A stretch of 64,000 nucleotides of DNA from Polytrichum commune. Lineage: Eukaryota > Streptophyta > Polytrichopsida > Polytrichales > Polytrichaceae. The notes under the pieces are model-generated. The model was given only the letters and a program-made list of their open reading frames with translations. It was not told the DNA's origin and ran no database searches. Both the position numbers and the translations under genes were made by a program. The stretch lies in the NCBI GenBank assembly GCA_950295325.1, contig OX485807.1, forward strand, positions 35,678,440 through 35,742,439, given 5' to 3'. Positions 46,579-58,079 of the stretch are shown here, one piece after another (the first letter of the stretch is position 1; each line of letters starts with the position of its first letter).

Positions 46579-48464
46579 ATGGAGCTTCAGCTGAGCACCG
46601 AGCTTGTGAGCAACTTGCCTCTGGAGCATTTATGGAAGATGACCAAAACAACTGACCACGTCTTTCCAAAGATGCTCCCCCATTTGGTTGCCAAGTCTGA
46701 GAAGCTGGAGGGCGATGGTGGAGCAGGCACTGTCCGAATCGTCACCCTTGGAGATGGTATACACATAACAATTAATTGATACGTTTCCCTGAATTCCCTG
46801 CAACTTCGATTATGAACTCTTTCGGTACCTTCGTGAGGCTAAGTCTCGTCCCACAGCAGCAATGTTGTGATGTTGTGAGTCCATCATCTCAGTGTGTAAC
46901 TCACACATGACCCATCGATAATAAGAGTGAACCCTGCAACCAGCTGAGGATGTTTGGATGTGTTTAGACTAGTTTGTGGCATATGGCTCTTCGATCGGTT
47001 AATAAAGCACGGCGCTTGTAGAATTTGTCACCCTTGGAGATATTGGTAAGCACCAACGGATTTGTTCTTCTGAATGTCCCTGAAATTTCTAATATTAATT
47101 GTTTCCGTAAATCGTTAGGCCAATGCTTCTCCCACATCAACAATGTGGTTGTAATGTAAAAAGACCATCGCCTTAATCTGCAACGTACAACGGACCCATC
47201 GATGATCGAATGAACCAAACCTGCTAGCAATGTTTGGATGTGTTTAGAGTAGATTGGGGTGTGCGAATCTTGATTTCATCAAGCAGCACGGCGCTTGCCG
47301 CATAACTGAATTGAGAAAGGGTTGCTTGCTATGCCCGAGTAGACTGAGTTGTGTTGAGTATGGCCAATTTCCTCTTGCTGCAATCTGCGACATGTATGGG
47401 TGCTCTTAAACGCACATCATGGATGCCCTTCCTAGCACTGGATTATTTCCGGTGCACTCTATTTCCTCTATGCTCGCCCACCCAATCATAATGGGGGATC
47501 CGAGTGGGCTGAATGTCTTTTAAAGCAACTCGTATGCGAGGACCTAGCTAAGGGCTTGCGGTCGGGGAGATGAATGCAGGCCGGCTTGTCTTCGTCACTT
47601 TACGGAGGCAGTATTCTTCGAGATTCTTATAACTCTCGTGACGACCGTTTGGGGATTTACATATAGGAATAGACCCACTCGAAGTTGAAGCAACACTATA
47701 ATTCTCCGCGTTGGGTAACATCTCTCTCTCTCTCTCTCTTTGGAGTCACGACATCACATCATTTCGGATCAGCTCTGCATTACAATCTCTCTGCAAGAAG
47801 AGCCTTGAGTTGAAGTCATCCTTTAACCGCATTTTCAAACTACTGCTAATTGTTGCGGTAATCTGAAATCGCGATGTGTTCACAGGAGGCAGACTGTATT
47901 CGGGATTATATGTAGAATTAGACCAACTCGCGGAACATGATTGAGCAGCACCAAATTTCATCCCGCTCGCACCATCGGAGTAATCGTCTCTTTGGATCTA
48001 AGAACTCACGACATCACACCATATCGGATCAGCTCTGCATTACAATTATCTCCCGACAAGCGATATGTCTCTGGTGTCAATAATCCAGCATTCCATCACT
48101 TGCTGAATTGTTCAATTAATTGCTCATTATTCCTTGCGATAAATTTGGAAATTGCGATTATGTGTCCACAGGTACCCCGGCAGCCGGTCAGAAGGTGAAG
48201 GAGCGCGTGGATGTGTTCGATGAAGCAACTCGCACCATCGTGTACAGCACCATCGAGGGCGGCGACCCGCGCCTCAAGTCCACCAAGTACACCATCAAGT
48301 TCTCGGCGGGGCCAACTAGCGACACTACTAACGTGTCGTGGCAGCTGGATTACGTGCCCGTGGACGCGTCGATGCCCCCACCGGAGCATCTCAAGAAGTT
48401 CGCCGAGTCAGGGTTGAAGGCCCTCGATACGTATGCGCAGGAGCACCCCGAGTTCATCGCATAG
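46579..48464 (+). CDS. PR-10/Bet v 1-family protein, gene 5 (two exons)
   Basis: Exon 1 is 46579-46756 (178 nt) and exon 2 is 48172-48464 (293 nt), with a 1415 bp phase 1 intron (GATG|GTATAC ... GTGTCCACAG|GTACC). The product is 156 aa. The N-terminal half has drifted from gene 4 (MELQLSTELVSNLPLEHLWK; TTDHVFPKMLPHLVAKSEKL), whereas exon 2 is closely similar. P-loop LEGDGGAGT is intact. The intron has the same 'acccatcgat...agtgaacc' repeats as gene 4 plus a (TC)n tract near 47725. Duplicated with gene 4 as a unit of about 2.6 kb including flanks. Open and plausibly functional; a weaker TATA and faster exon 1 change suggest relaxed constraint or subfunction. Confidence 0.9.
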
Positions 48465-49075
48465 AATTACATCGAATGATTATGGCAGAATTACACGACA
48501 TCGGAGATCATGCGTGTTATATATATACATCTATATATATGATCTAGCCGCCTATCAATGATTTTGTTGTAGATTTGTAGTATGTATCCCCCGGAAAGAG
48601 CTGGAGAATGGCGACCGATGCACAGAAAAAATTCCGGGAGGGTTGCGCCTTACCTTCTTCAATCGAGAGGGTTGCGCTCTGGATTTTGTGTTCGAGAGTC
48701 ACTAGCCATCTGTTGAATTAAATAAGCTTCATGAGGAGCTATCCTTTGTGTTGTCATAATTGTGTTTTTTGGGTCATAAACGTCCTCGGGTGGCCTTCAG
48801 CATCGAGACGTACGCGAGAAGCGCCCGAGGTCATCAGCGTACAGAAATTTTTATATGAATCATTGCAGAATAGTTGCGGAATACGTCGACAGAGATCCTG
48901 TGTTAGAGTATGATCCTTTCGATGGTTTTTTCGTTTAAGATTGGTAGTGGATATCGTTCCGAAAGAAGTGACGAATGCAGATATGGCGATCGCTTCATGG
49001 AAATTTCCGGGTTGCGTTACCTTCGTCGATCGAGAGAGTTTGTGCTCTGGATTTGTGTTCGAGTGTCGTCACTAC
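48465..49075 (+). repeat. Tandem duplicate of the PR-10 gene 5 tail
   Basis: 48785-48830 (ggtggccttcagcatcgagacgtacgcgagaagcgcccgaggtcatc) is a decayed copy of the gene's C-terminal codons, followed by a second 3' flank ('atggcgatcgcttcatgg', 'tgtgttcgagtgtcgtcact'). Confidence 0.75.
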
Positions 49076-49186
49076 ACTAACTTATTTTGTGTGTAGTGTC
49101 ACATGGTAACTTTTCTAATGACACTTCTTAGTGTCACATGGGTAATAGAATCACTTACCCTATTTGAGCCACATGCTAAGTTACAC

Positions 49187-49405
49187 TACACCGTTTATGG
49201 TATTTAGTGTCGCTTACTATTTGGAGTTATGTGGTGTTATAGTTATTTGTTAAGAATGTAATATTTCACCAAGCAAAGTTATTTATGTTCTATAATGTTC
49301 AAACAACCTATTAACTGTCATTAGTAAAAATTGAACTCATGAGTAAGAAGTTATTGCATCGCATGATTCCAAATAGTAAGTGACACTAATACTATTAACA
49401 GTGTA
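49187..49405. mobile_element. MITE family I, copy 2
   Basis: Same terminal TACACCGTTTATGGTATTTA and interior as 36721-36942 ('aagaatgtaat', 'accaagcaaagtt', 'ttctataatgt', 'aacaacctatt'). The right end is degraded (ACTATTAACAGTGTA). Confidence 0.85.
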
Positions 49406-51289
49406 ATGATCAACAACTTCATCACCATCAACGTCACCTCATGACACTTGGCGTTCAAGTGCACTTACCATTATTTTGGCATAAGTTCATTCAATAGTAT
49501 TATGTGGCGTATGCCTATCTTATGCAATGGTTACAAGTTGACTAAAAGTGTGCACAAATGGCACTTGGCATTATAAAGGCTGAGTCCGCAATGCTCCACC
49601 CAACCATAGATCACTCTAAAATAATCAATGTTCAATAAGTAACATTGATATGTACCATGAGGGGCAATGAAAAATATTCCCTACTTGCACACTTTGAAGA
49701 ATCATTACCATAATAAAAATAATAGAAAATCATTTTTCATGATATTCCCTATATGAACTCAAATGAAAGATTTGGGGGTAAAGTCATTGTTTAAGAGCGT
49801 TGGGGTCCAAGTCAAATCAAAGAGGCATTTTAAAATGTAGTTTAATCATTCGCAAGGATGAAAATGTGCATGTATAGGACATGCCCAAAATTGGTGGTTG
49901 AAACTTTAGTGGTTGAGCACTTCAGAATTCATCGCAAAGGGCATAAGGCATGCACAAATGAGCAGTTTATCTCCTATACTTCACTTTATCTCTCCTCTTT
50001 CTATTCCTACACTTCCACCTATTTCATCACAACTACTACAAATGTGAAGAACACGTCAAGTTCAACCCTAGTGTCGAAATCTAAATTTTGAAATGTAAGT
50101 GTCTAGAACATGCCCAAAAACAACGGTTGAAACTTTGGAGTTCATCACAAAGGGCATAAGCCATATTTGACTTTAGGTTGTCGACAGAATTAGTGTGCTC
50201 AAGAACAACTTCCTCTTGCAAACTAAATTGTAAGCACGTGACACTTGCCATTAGTATACTAAATTAGTATTATCTTCCCCTTGCATACTAATACGCAAAA
50301 CTATCATCTCGAGTATCTCAATATGCTATGCTAAATGTTATGATGTATATATTTTGTCACATCAAAAAGTTCCAAATTTTTGACAAATACTATCATGTTG
50401 ACAATTAGTAGACGTGACACTTTGAGACCTCTAGGCATCTAGTTCAGGTTGTTCGGCCAATAGCATGTGTGACAATAAATACCATTACGTTGTAACTGAG
50501 CTTGGAGATCCTAAAGATTAAAATTCTCAAACTTCCAGAGCCCCTCTAGAGCTAGGGGCAAACACTGGCAAAAATGTAGAAAACCACGTGCGAGAAAATG
50601 TAGGGTGGATTTTATTTACGACACATAATTTTTACATTTTTCTTAGATAAATTTATACGATAGCGTGCTCTAAATGTGAATTTGGGAATTATATATAATG
50701 TATGGTGTGGTTAAAGTTGTAGAATTTTTTAATCTAGATGTAAAGTAGCTTAAATAGAATTAAGTTTAGATTTCTAATTTATAGGTTCAACACAAATCAT
50801 CTGCCATTAGTGGCATTGGATGAGAAATAAGTAAAATGTATGTGGACGTGTGGATGGATTTGTTAAAACGGTCGCCTTTGGATGAAAAGTACCATCATCC
50901 AGCGATCAAAGGGTTGGTTGGCTTATTTAGGGTCTCCTGGGGGGTTCAAGAACCATGTGTAGTATGCTAAAGTTTATAGTACGATGGTTGTATGTTTGTA
51001 ATGTTTGTAATGTGCAGAGTAATATGCGCAGTGTAATGTATGCATAATGTATATGCAGATTGTTCACACAAAATTTCTACTACTATAAATAAGATAGGGT
51101 GATTATAATTATGCGACTCTAAAATTTATATATAATGATAGGGTGTTAGAAAATACCATCCAATAAAAAAATTATCTATTGATAGGGTGGAAACATTCAA
51201 CAAAGGAAGGAAAATACCCCCCCCCCCCCCCCGCGCGGGGGTTCTCACACGTGTATACTTAAATCAAGTGTAGGTGCACCCCCTGTGTT
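49406..51289. other. Intergenic, no gene
   Basis: AT-rich; a duplicated segment 'catgcccaaaa...ggttgaaactttggagttcatcacaaagggcataag' occurs at about 49880-49950 and 50108-50165. C16GCGCG5 homopolymer tract at 51217-51241. Confidence 0.4.
51217..51241. repeat. C-run / G-run tract
   Basis: Sixteen C, then GCGC and a G run; can fold on itself and is a likely sequencing or assembly weak point. Confidence 0.8.
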
Positions 51290-51496
51290 CTAGAACCAGC
51301 ATCTCATTGTTTGGAGAGCAACTGTTTTCTTGTGCAGAACATCACAAAAATTCTTGGGCACCTCATACTTCACTGCAATTTGTACCACTGTGGTAAGAAT
51401 AGCTCCAAAATTTGAGACAATTGTAATCAAGTGTCTGACATATTTGTCTGACAAATTGTCTGACATATTTGACCTCTTCCAAGAAAAGTTGCCCAT
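51290..51496 (-). pseudogene. Protein-gene fragment, family uncertain, copy 2
   Basis: 68-codon open frame with YVRHLITIVSNFGAILTTVV then KYEVPKNFCDVLHKK; homologous to 43985-44165. Contains a duplicated 'ttgtctgacatattt'. Fragment only. Confidence 0.3.
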
Positions 51497-51724
51497 GTAA
51501 TACAGAAATGTCTCACAACATTGCCTCTACTAGTTGTTTTCTCACCTTGTTGTTCAGCTCTGTATGTCCGATAGTGGAGTATCTGTATCTACGTTGGAGT
51601 GTAGCAGTTGGAAGTGTAGCATTGAAGTCGATATAAATAAATGCAATAGCCTAAATGTTTGTGGCTGAAGCAAACTTTCCAATTGACATCAGACACTGTC
51701 TGAAATAGTTTCAGGTTCAAATCA

Positions 51725-51925
51725 GTGATTGGGGAGATTTTTGGGCATAGCCGATTGAGATCCTAGTGTTTGCAAGTCCAACCGGTTACATGTTGACATC
51801 CGGTTTTCCTTTATTAAATTGGGTTATATTCTTCAAATTCCTCTAAAAATGATCGGTAATTTTCCTGTAGTCTTGAACTTCAACCGGTTCATTTGTAACT
51901 AACTGCCAGTTCTCCCCCATCATTG
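51725..51925 (+). repeat. Dispersed repeat with CCGGTT motifs, copy 3 of 3
   Basis: Closest to copy 1: 'ggggagatttttgggcatag', 'gagatcctagtgtttgcaag' and 'accggttacatgttgacatc' in order, ending at 'ccagttctccc'. Confidence 0.75.
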
Positions 51926-52187
51926 GTTCAACTTTTGACAGTCACATTACTCTTCTGGTGAAGTCATCACATAATATCCAGAATCCTGGAAAGTAACACA
52001 ACCTAGACCAGGGGAAAAGGAGATTTTTGTGCACTGAATTTTTGTGGTTGAAGAAGAAGGACATCATGAATATTTAGAGTGATTACACATTTTTTTTGGA
52101 TCAAAACTGAATTTACTACAATTTTTTTAACACAAGAGTTTGTCAAAGCCAAAAACGGTATCCTAGAGTTTGACAATTGCACACATT

Positions 52188-52556
52188 GGGGTTGTCACAC
52201 CTCCTCGGAGAATGGAGAATGGAGAATGAGGAAAAAGAGGAGCCAATAGGATAGCTTCTCCATGGAGAAAGGTGTGACACCCCTTTATGGCCCATGGAGA
52301 ATGGAGAATGGGAATTACCATTGCCGCCAGCATGTGGTAAGAATTTGTGCTCTATTCACACGCTTGGAGAAATCACATAAATCGACTAAAGCCCCGCCGC
52401 AACAAAAAGAAGCAACCCCAAGTGAAAAACAGCAAAACCTTCGCACAAGAAGTTTTCTCCATTCTCCAAGAATGGGCCCTCCGCCATTCAAGAAGAGCGT
52501 GCCACGTCCCCATTCTCCATTCTCCGAGAATGGGAAGAAAGAGGTGTGACAACCCC
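52188..52556. mobile_element. Hairpin MITE-like element IV
   Basis: About 369 bp. Terminal GGGGTTGTCACACCTC is matched by GAGGTGTGACAACCCC. Subterminal ATTCTCCATTCTC / GAGAATGGAGAAT repeats occur on both sides and an inner palindrome (TTCTCCATGGAGAA, followed by GGTGTGACACCCC) lies near 52257. Open frames of 91-95 codons across it are repeat by-products. Confidence 0.8.
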
Positions 52557-55264
52557 TATTGTTGAGACTAATTTGAGGTTGCAAAACCAATCAATCATTT
52601 GGCATGGAAACAGCTGCTTGGATTGACGTCCTTTCTCCACACCTTCCTAACCTAACAACGTGAATAATTATGGAATAACATAATGCAGGTCACCATTTTA
52701 GCTACAGCCTATGGCACAGTTTGAGGTGCAGGCACAATTTTCGGTATATCTACCTTACAAGTCTACTGTACAATGAGAGGCACAACTTTTGTGGAACTTA
52801 GCACAGTTTCTTTACTTCAAATAGTAGACCCCTGTAATGAAAATATCCAACACAATTCTAAAGGAAGGAAGCTCTAGATAACTCACCTGATGAGCATACT
52901 TCTACGATATTAAACATGCATTTAAGGTATTGAGGCCTTGAAGTAACACCTTCCCTTTGGCGATACCTTCCCTTTGGTGACAACTAATATTGTTTAGGGT
53001 TTGTCTCGGTCATCACTTTGTTGACTAGAACTTGCCAATTAGGATGTTCATGTAATCAGTTCGCCATCTCACCCTTAGTCTTCCCGCTCTCTTTTGAAAG
53101 GACTGTGGTTGTGGCCTTCCCTCTTCAAGTAATGATTTCATCTCTCTCCTTGGTACCCTTTAAGTACGCACATGAATGTGAGTAGTTAGGTTTTTGGTGT
53201 GTGTCTTGAGCTCTTGCCTAGGAGTGTATGACAAGGTGTTGCCTATGTAGGTTTTGGTTGTGTGTGATACTGCAGCCTTGCGGTACACAGTATAGTAAAG
53301 AGGGGACTTACTTCACAATGTTGTTTGATGCTTGGTTAAGCTTCTTGATTTGTTTCTAACCTAAGATCAAGTCTTAGAATGTGTTAAAGTCCTTTTATGT
53401 GAGTGATATGCATCTTGTTGTAGAAGTCTTTCAATACCTAATTTTAATCCCTAAGCCATCAACAAGTGAGTGCAACGGTGCCATCAAGCAATTCATTGCT
53501 AAAAGTGATTAATCATATGCAACATTAAGCTTAAAATAACACCACTTTGGCCATTCGTAATAACGGTGTAAGAAGGATGCAAGAACGCTTTTAGAAGAGC
53601 ACCAACTATATATTACCTTTGAGCGATTAAGGATTCACATTGCATGTGAACACAAGATGAAATTAAGGGTTGGGTGGCAATATTCAAGTGGAGAGATTCT
53701 TCTCAACAGTACAGTACTACTTTAAGTCAAGTCAGTCATTGATGAGATTCACTAAAATAAGGGAAAATTTGAATACTAACTTAAAGTACAGGCACCTATT
53801 CCTGATCATGACCCCATTGGCAATCTATAGGGTACCGTAACCTTGATTAGATAGGGTCTCAATTTCAATCAAGCAAGGACTTGATTTCGATTAGGCTGGA
53901 ATCAATATTGTTATGATACATGTTATGATTTTGAGTGCTAATGTGAGGAGGAATGAGTAGTTTAAGTGAGCAATTATGGTAGACTCTAGACATTGATAAT
54001 ATGTTCAGGCCAACTTTTGGCTTCAAAAATCCACAGTAATTTCAATTTAAGGAATAGATTTACCGAAAAAATTGCAGTCTTCCTGATTTCTATCTTCCTA
54101 CATAGGAAAACTTTGTACCGCTTTATATTTCTCCAGACCTGGCGAAAATACTCTTAAGTGTTTGGTTATGGATGCTTCTATTCTAGATACCAAACTGTGC
54201 TAACTCACTCCAAAAGCTTATCCCTTCAAATAAGGTTGAAGAAACGTTGCACACGTTCACAGTACACCATGGGTAAAACGAGGAGGTTCAATTGATCTGT
54301 TGCATTTACATGCACCTGTTAGTGTATTTCCAATGTATAATCTAGGTCTGACGTGGTCACAATATTGCTTGGGCATTCAGGTTGATAAAGGAAAAATCGA
54401 ACAGAAGTTGCGACACCAAGAATCAGATCAAGAACCACATCCCACTTAGCTGAAACATTTGTTTGGTGCTCACTGCTTGTATACCAAAGCACTCAATCAA
54501 ACGTTGCACTCAGATTTGCCACCCATGTCTTTGCACTCTGCAACATTGCAAATCGATGCCACTTTGGTGTCATCAAATCTGTATCATCTCGCAAATGTAC
54601 ATCTTGTGCACTTTCGAAACACTCTGGCCACTGACCATGCATGAGGACAGAATTAATTGGGTTATGTTGGGAGCTATACCAGAATAAACCTCAACTAAGA
54701 TTTCCTAGAACAAGCACCAGCACCTACATTAATTGTTTGGGCGGGTTAGGTAATCCTATACAAACAACAGCAAGACTCTTCACCTGCAATCAGAGATAAA
54801 GGTAGGATATCCGTGCATGCCATGAGTGCATGTCATATGTTTCTTGGCTTACAAGGACGCCATGATCTATTACATGAGATTCTAATGGGGAATGAATTCC
54901 AGTGTAAGAATTGAATCAGGAGGCTGGCGCTGACTGGTATCCGGAAATCTTGTAAGACTTCAAAGTGCACTTGAAAATGCTGGCAAGAGCAAATGAAAGT
55001 CTCTAGCCCACTTCCATCATCCCACTTTAACCCTTGAAATGATCCTAAAACAGGAGCCCAAACTCGTTATGTGAAGTTTAAGGCAACCTGAAATTGATGG
55101 AGTAATCCACATGTGGTTGTTGTAGATGACAAAGACTCCATTCAATGAAGGTCCGAAGAATTGAAGGTATTGAACAACTGGAGAATCAGAATGGTTGGGA
55201 GGTCAAAACTTGAATTGAGATAGACTGATCAAACCCACAGGAAGCCGAACACTCTAGCAAGGCT
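52557..55264. other. Intergenic, no gene
   Basis: AT-rich, about 2.7 kb downstream of the RPA43 gene. The faint repeat shared with 45460 lies near 54280. No exon is supported. Confidence 0.4.
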
Positions 55265-57966
55265 TTAAAGGACAAGGCTTGACACATCACTCTTCCGTCT
55301 CTTTTTGTGACTGCTGTCACCTCCAGTGTCATTGGCATCTTTCTTCTTCTTCTTCTTTTTGGGGGTGACTTCATTGGTAGCTTCCGAAACCTCGGCTTTG
55401 ACCTTCTCCTTTTTTACGCGATTTTGTTTTGACTTCTTGTCTCCATTCCCATCAAGCCTATTCAACAAGTCGATTTGAAGAATTTAGCACAAAAATACAT
55501 GAAGAACACTCTTCTTTCTTAAAAGATGTAGATTACAATATGCAACGCATTAGCTATTTCATACCTTTCACATCTAGATAGAGTTATCCTGTGATCAACA
55601 CCACTTTTGGTTGGGAGTTGGTTTTTTTGCATAGAAGACATTCTACATCCAGTAAGTTTTCAGTGCATGCTTGGAGGTAGTGTGGACGTTTGAACGAAGA
55701 ATATTCTATATTGGATCATTGAGAGTCCAACTTATTTTGGCATGGTAAGAGGTGCTAAAATGAGTTTGGCACTCAATGAACCAAATAGGTTGCTCTTCAT
55801 TCAATTTCAAACACTACCTTCAGGCATGCACCCAAGTGAAAAGAAATTACAGAATTTGTAAGCAAAACAGCCAAAGAAAAATCATAGAGGATGAACTCCC
55901 AACAAAAGGTCCCATTGAGTTAAAGGATAACTCTAATTGTCAGCAATTTTTACACTACTAGCCCTGAGATCAATTTGCCACAAACACTTCTCTATCACCT
56001 CCTTGGCGACATATATGAAGATCCCCAACAACCTGCAAACTCCATCCATACATAGAACTAGCCGCACCAGACAAAAGAGGAATAGCAGGATAAATTAGCA
56101 GCGACAAGTACTTTGATCAATCAGGAGAATTATTACCTGTTATATGAATCTCCAAGTTTATCCGTGTCTATGGGCTCTGCATCACCAGCAAGCCACTTCA
56201 CACAGCCTGTGTGAGGTCCTTGAAGGGTTCCACAAAGGTCAACTATTTCTTCATTTTCCTGAACACTGCACAGGGGGGTCTTCAGCTGTATGCCCATAAT
56301 AATCACCACAGGTATGATTCCAAAATACTTTTCCAAGATTAGAAGCACTCCTTCCATCCAGTAGCCACATAGAGTATGTCTCAGATACACCAGACACCTA
56401 TGTTTCAGTGGTATATGGGACAACTTGTAGATAAGACACCAAAAAGACCTGTGTTACAATGAGATTGGACTATGGGCTCCAAATACAGACACCATCCTAG
56501 TTTCAATAATTAGCACAGTTGGGAGGGGTCTTTATGATAGTTTAAGAAGAAAGGATTTCTTCCCTTTGGACTCTTCCAACTTTTGTATCTCTCCTCAACT
56601 TCTAACTCAAATTATATTCCTGAAAACGACAGCTTTCGTATTTCAATATTGCTAACTGGGTAAGACAACTTATGAGCGGAGTTAAGAGTTTAAAATGTCT
56701 GTAGAGTTGGAAGTGACCACACTAGGACTACACACCTTAACTGTAAAAGTCAAATCAACAAACCCAGAACAGAAAAAGAATGCATCGCCTATCAAAATAC
56801 TATTTCTGCCACACCTATGCAGTTCGGAGAGATTGTGTGAGAGGATTATGGCACCTTTTCACAGAAAACCGAATGATGCTCCCAATTTTAATACAATGGC
56901 GACTGTCAGATTCACTAAACCATGCCCTTGTGCCTCCCTGTTTCCATGGAAAAGGCTGCCATCAATTACTGAATGACAACAACACATCGTTGCACAAAGC
57001 TTGCAATTGCTCAGATGAAATTTGCAATACCAATTGGATTTATTTTTTTAAATGCAACAAATTGACATACCGTCTGTTCATAATACAAGTCTTCACGGAT
57101 GTCAGACACCCCAATCACTGCATTAAAGAGCCCGAGCACCACCACCCCTAAATAATCCTTTTCAATTTTATTCACCTTCCCCTCTGCTCCCAAACAAGCA
57201 ACCAATTGTACATTTCTCAGAGACTAATTTCCTCCGCCCTAAATGTATCAAAAGCCACCAATCACAACTGCGAAAAGCAGTAAACTCAAACCCTTATCTC
57301 GTTTGTAAAATTCAGAAACATTTGCTTCAACTGAGTTTCGAGTTGGAAATCAGACCTACAATCATGCCAGCTTTGGGGGAGAAAAGAAGGAGAGTGGTTC
57401 TCAAACGGACGCAGAAATAGGGCGACAACCCCTCCAAAATCGTTCCGGTGTTCCCCTGGATTTTTGTGTTCAAATGCGCAAGAACTGATCCTTCAAAATG
57501 CTCATTGTACCTGCAATTCTCCAAGCAGTTAATCCCTAAGCGCTTTTGGAACCGTATTTGGGCCTCTCATGCATACAGTTTTTTGAAGTTGTAAAACAAA
57601 AATATACAATATGATGTGGTTTTCTGGTAGATAGTGACATCTTGTTGTCTTGTAAGATTCCAATTCTTACCACCAACACACAGTAACTTAGAAAGAGTCT
57701 GATGATCATCCAGTATAAAGAGAGGATGTATGATTAGTATGAAACTGCTAAGAGCGTGCAGGGCTTGAAACATTACTCGAAATCATTCCAGGCAAGAAGG
57801 GGATGGGAATGAATCCCATACTTGCTTACCTCAAGAGCAAAGAATTGAGAATCTCGCGAACACCTTGAGGCACATTGGAGGCACGCGACGGATGCAGATA
57901 GACAGAGAGCTTCACTTTCATCTCACGCAAGCCCTGCATCTCCGTCGTCTGCAGCTCCTTCGCCAT
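55265..57966 (-). CDS. RPA43: DNA-directed RNA polymerase I subunit RPA43 (six exons)
   Basis: Exons: 57830-57966, 57356-57510, 57071-57183, 56855-56937, 56137-56265 and 55457-55265. All GT-AG junctions keep phase (2, 1, 0, 2, 2) and sum to 810 nt, 269 aa. RPA43 is the Rpb7-like stalk subunit that contacts the Pol I initiation factor Rrn3/TIF-IA during rRNA transcription in the nucleolus. Signs: N-terminal REMKVKLSVYLHPSRASNVP, then YNEHFEGSVLAHLNTKIQG and SPYFCVRLRTTLLLFSPKAG (SHS2/Rpb7-N). The OB part follows with EGKVNKIEKDYLGVVVLGLF, SVSDIRE-like GVSDIREDLYYEQ, HCIKIGSIIRFSVKS, EEIVDLCGTL and TGCVKW. The tail is Lys-rich and nuclear-localisation-like (PKKKKKKK ... HKKRRKS). No damage is seen. 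A decayed dispersed repeat lies in intron 4. Confidence 0.93.
56440..56745. repeat. Decayed dispersed repeat in RPA43 intron 4
   Basis: Ordered similarity with 29490-29770 ('gattggactatgggctc', 'gatagtttaag', 'cttttgtatctc', 'aatgtctgtagagttggaagtg'). Confidence 0.5.
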
Positions 57967-58033
57967 GACGCACGAGGATTGCTACGCTTCGGGCATGGCC
58001 ACACCACAATCCCCAATGGGGAACAAGCTTCGC

Positions 58034-58051
58034 TTAGGGTTTAGGGTTTAA
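58034..58051 (+). promoter_or_regulatory. Telo-box upstream of RPA43
   Basis: TTAGGGTTTAGGGTTTA lies about 70 bp upstream of the ATG at 57966; on the gene's strand it reads TAAACCCTAAACCCTAA. Telo-boxes of this type are known in promoters or leaders of plant ribosomal protein and ribosome-biogenesis genes, which fits a Pol I subunit. Confidence 0.7.
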
Positions 58052-58079
58052 GCTTTGAGGCTCAACCAACCCCATTCAC

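Noticed and set aside
52262-52590. 91-95 aa ORFs on both strands
   Set aside because: They lie wholly within a self-complementary MITE and mirror each other.
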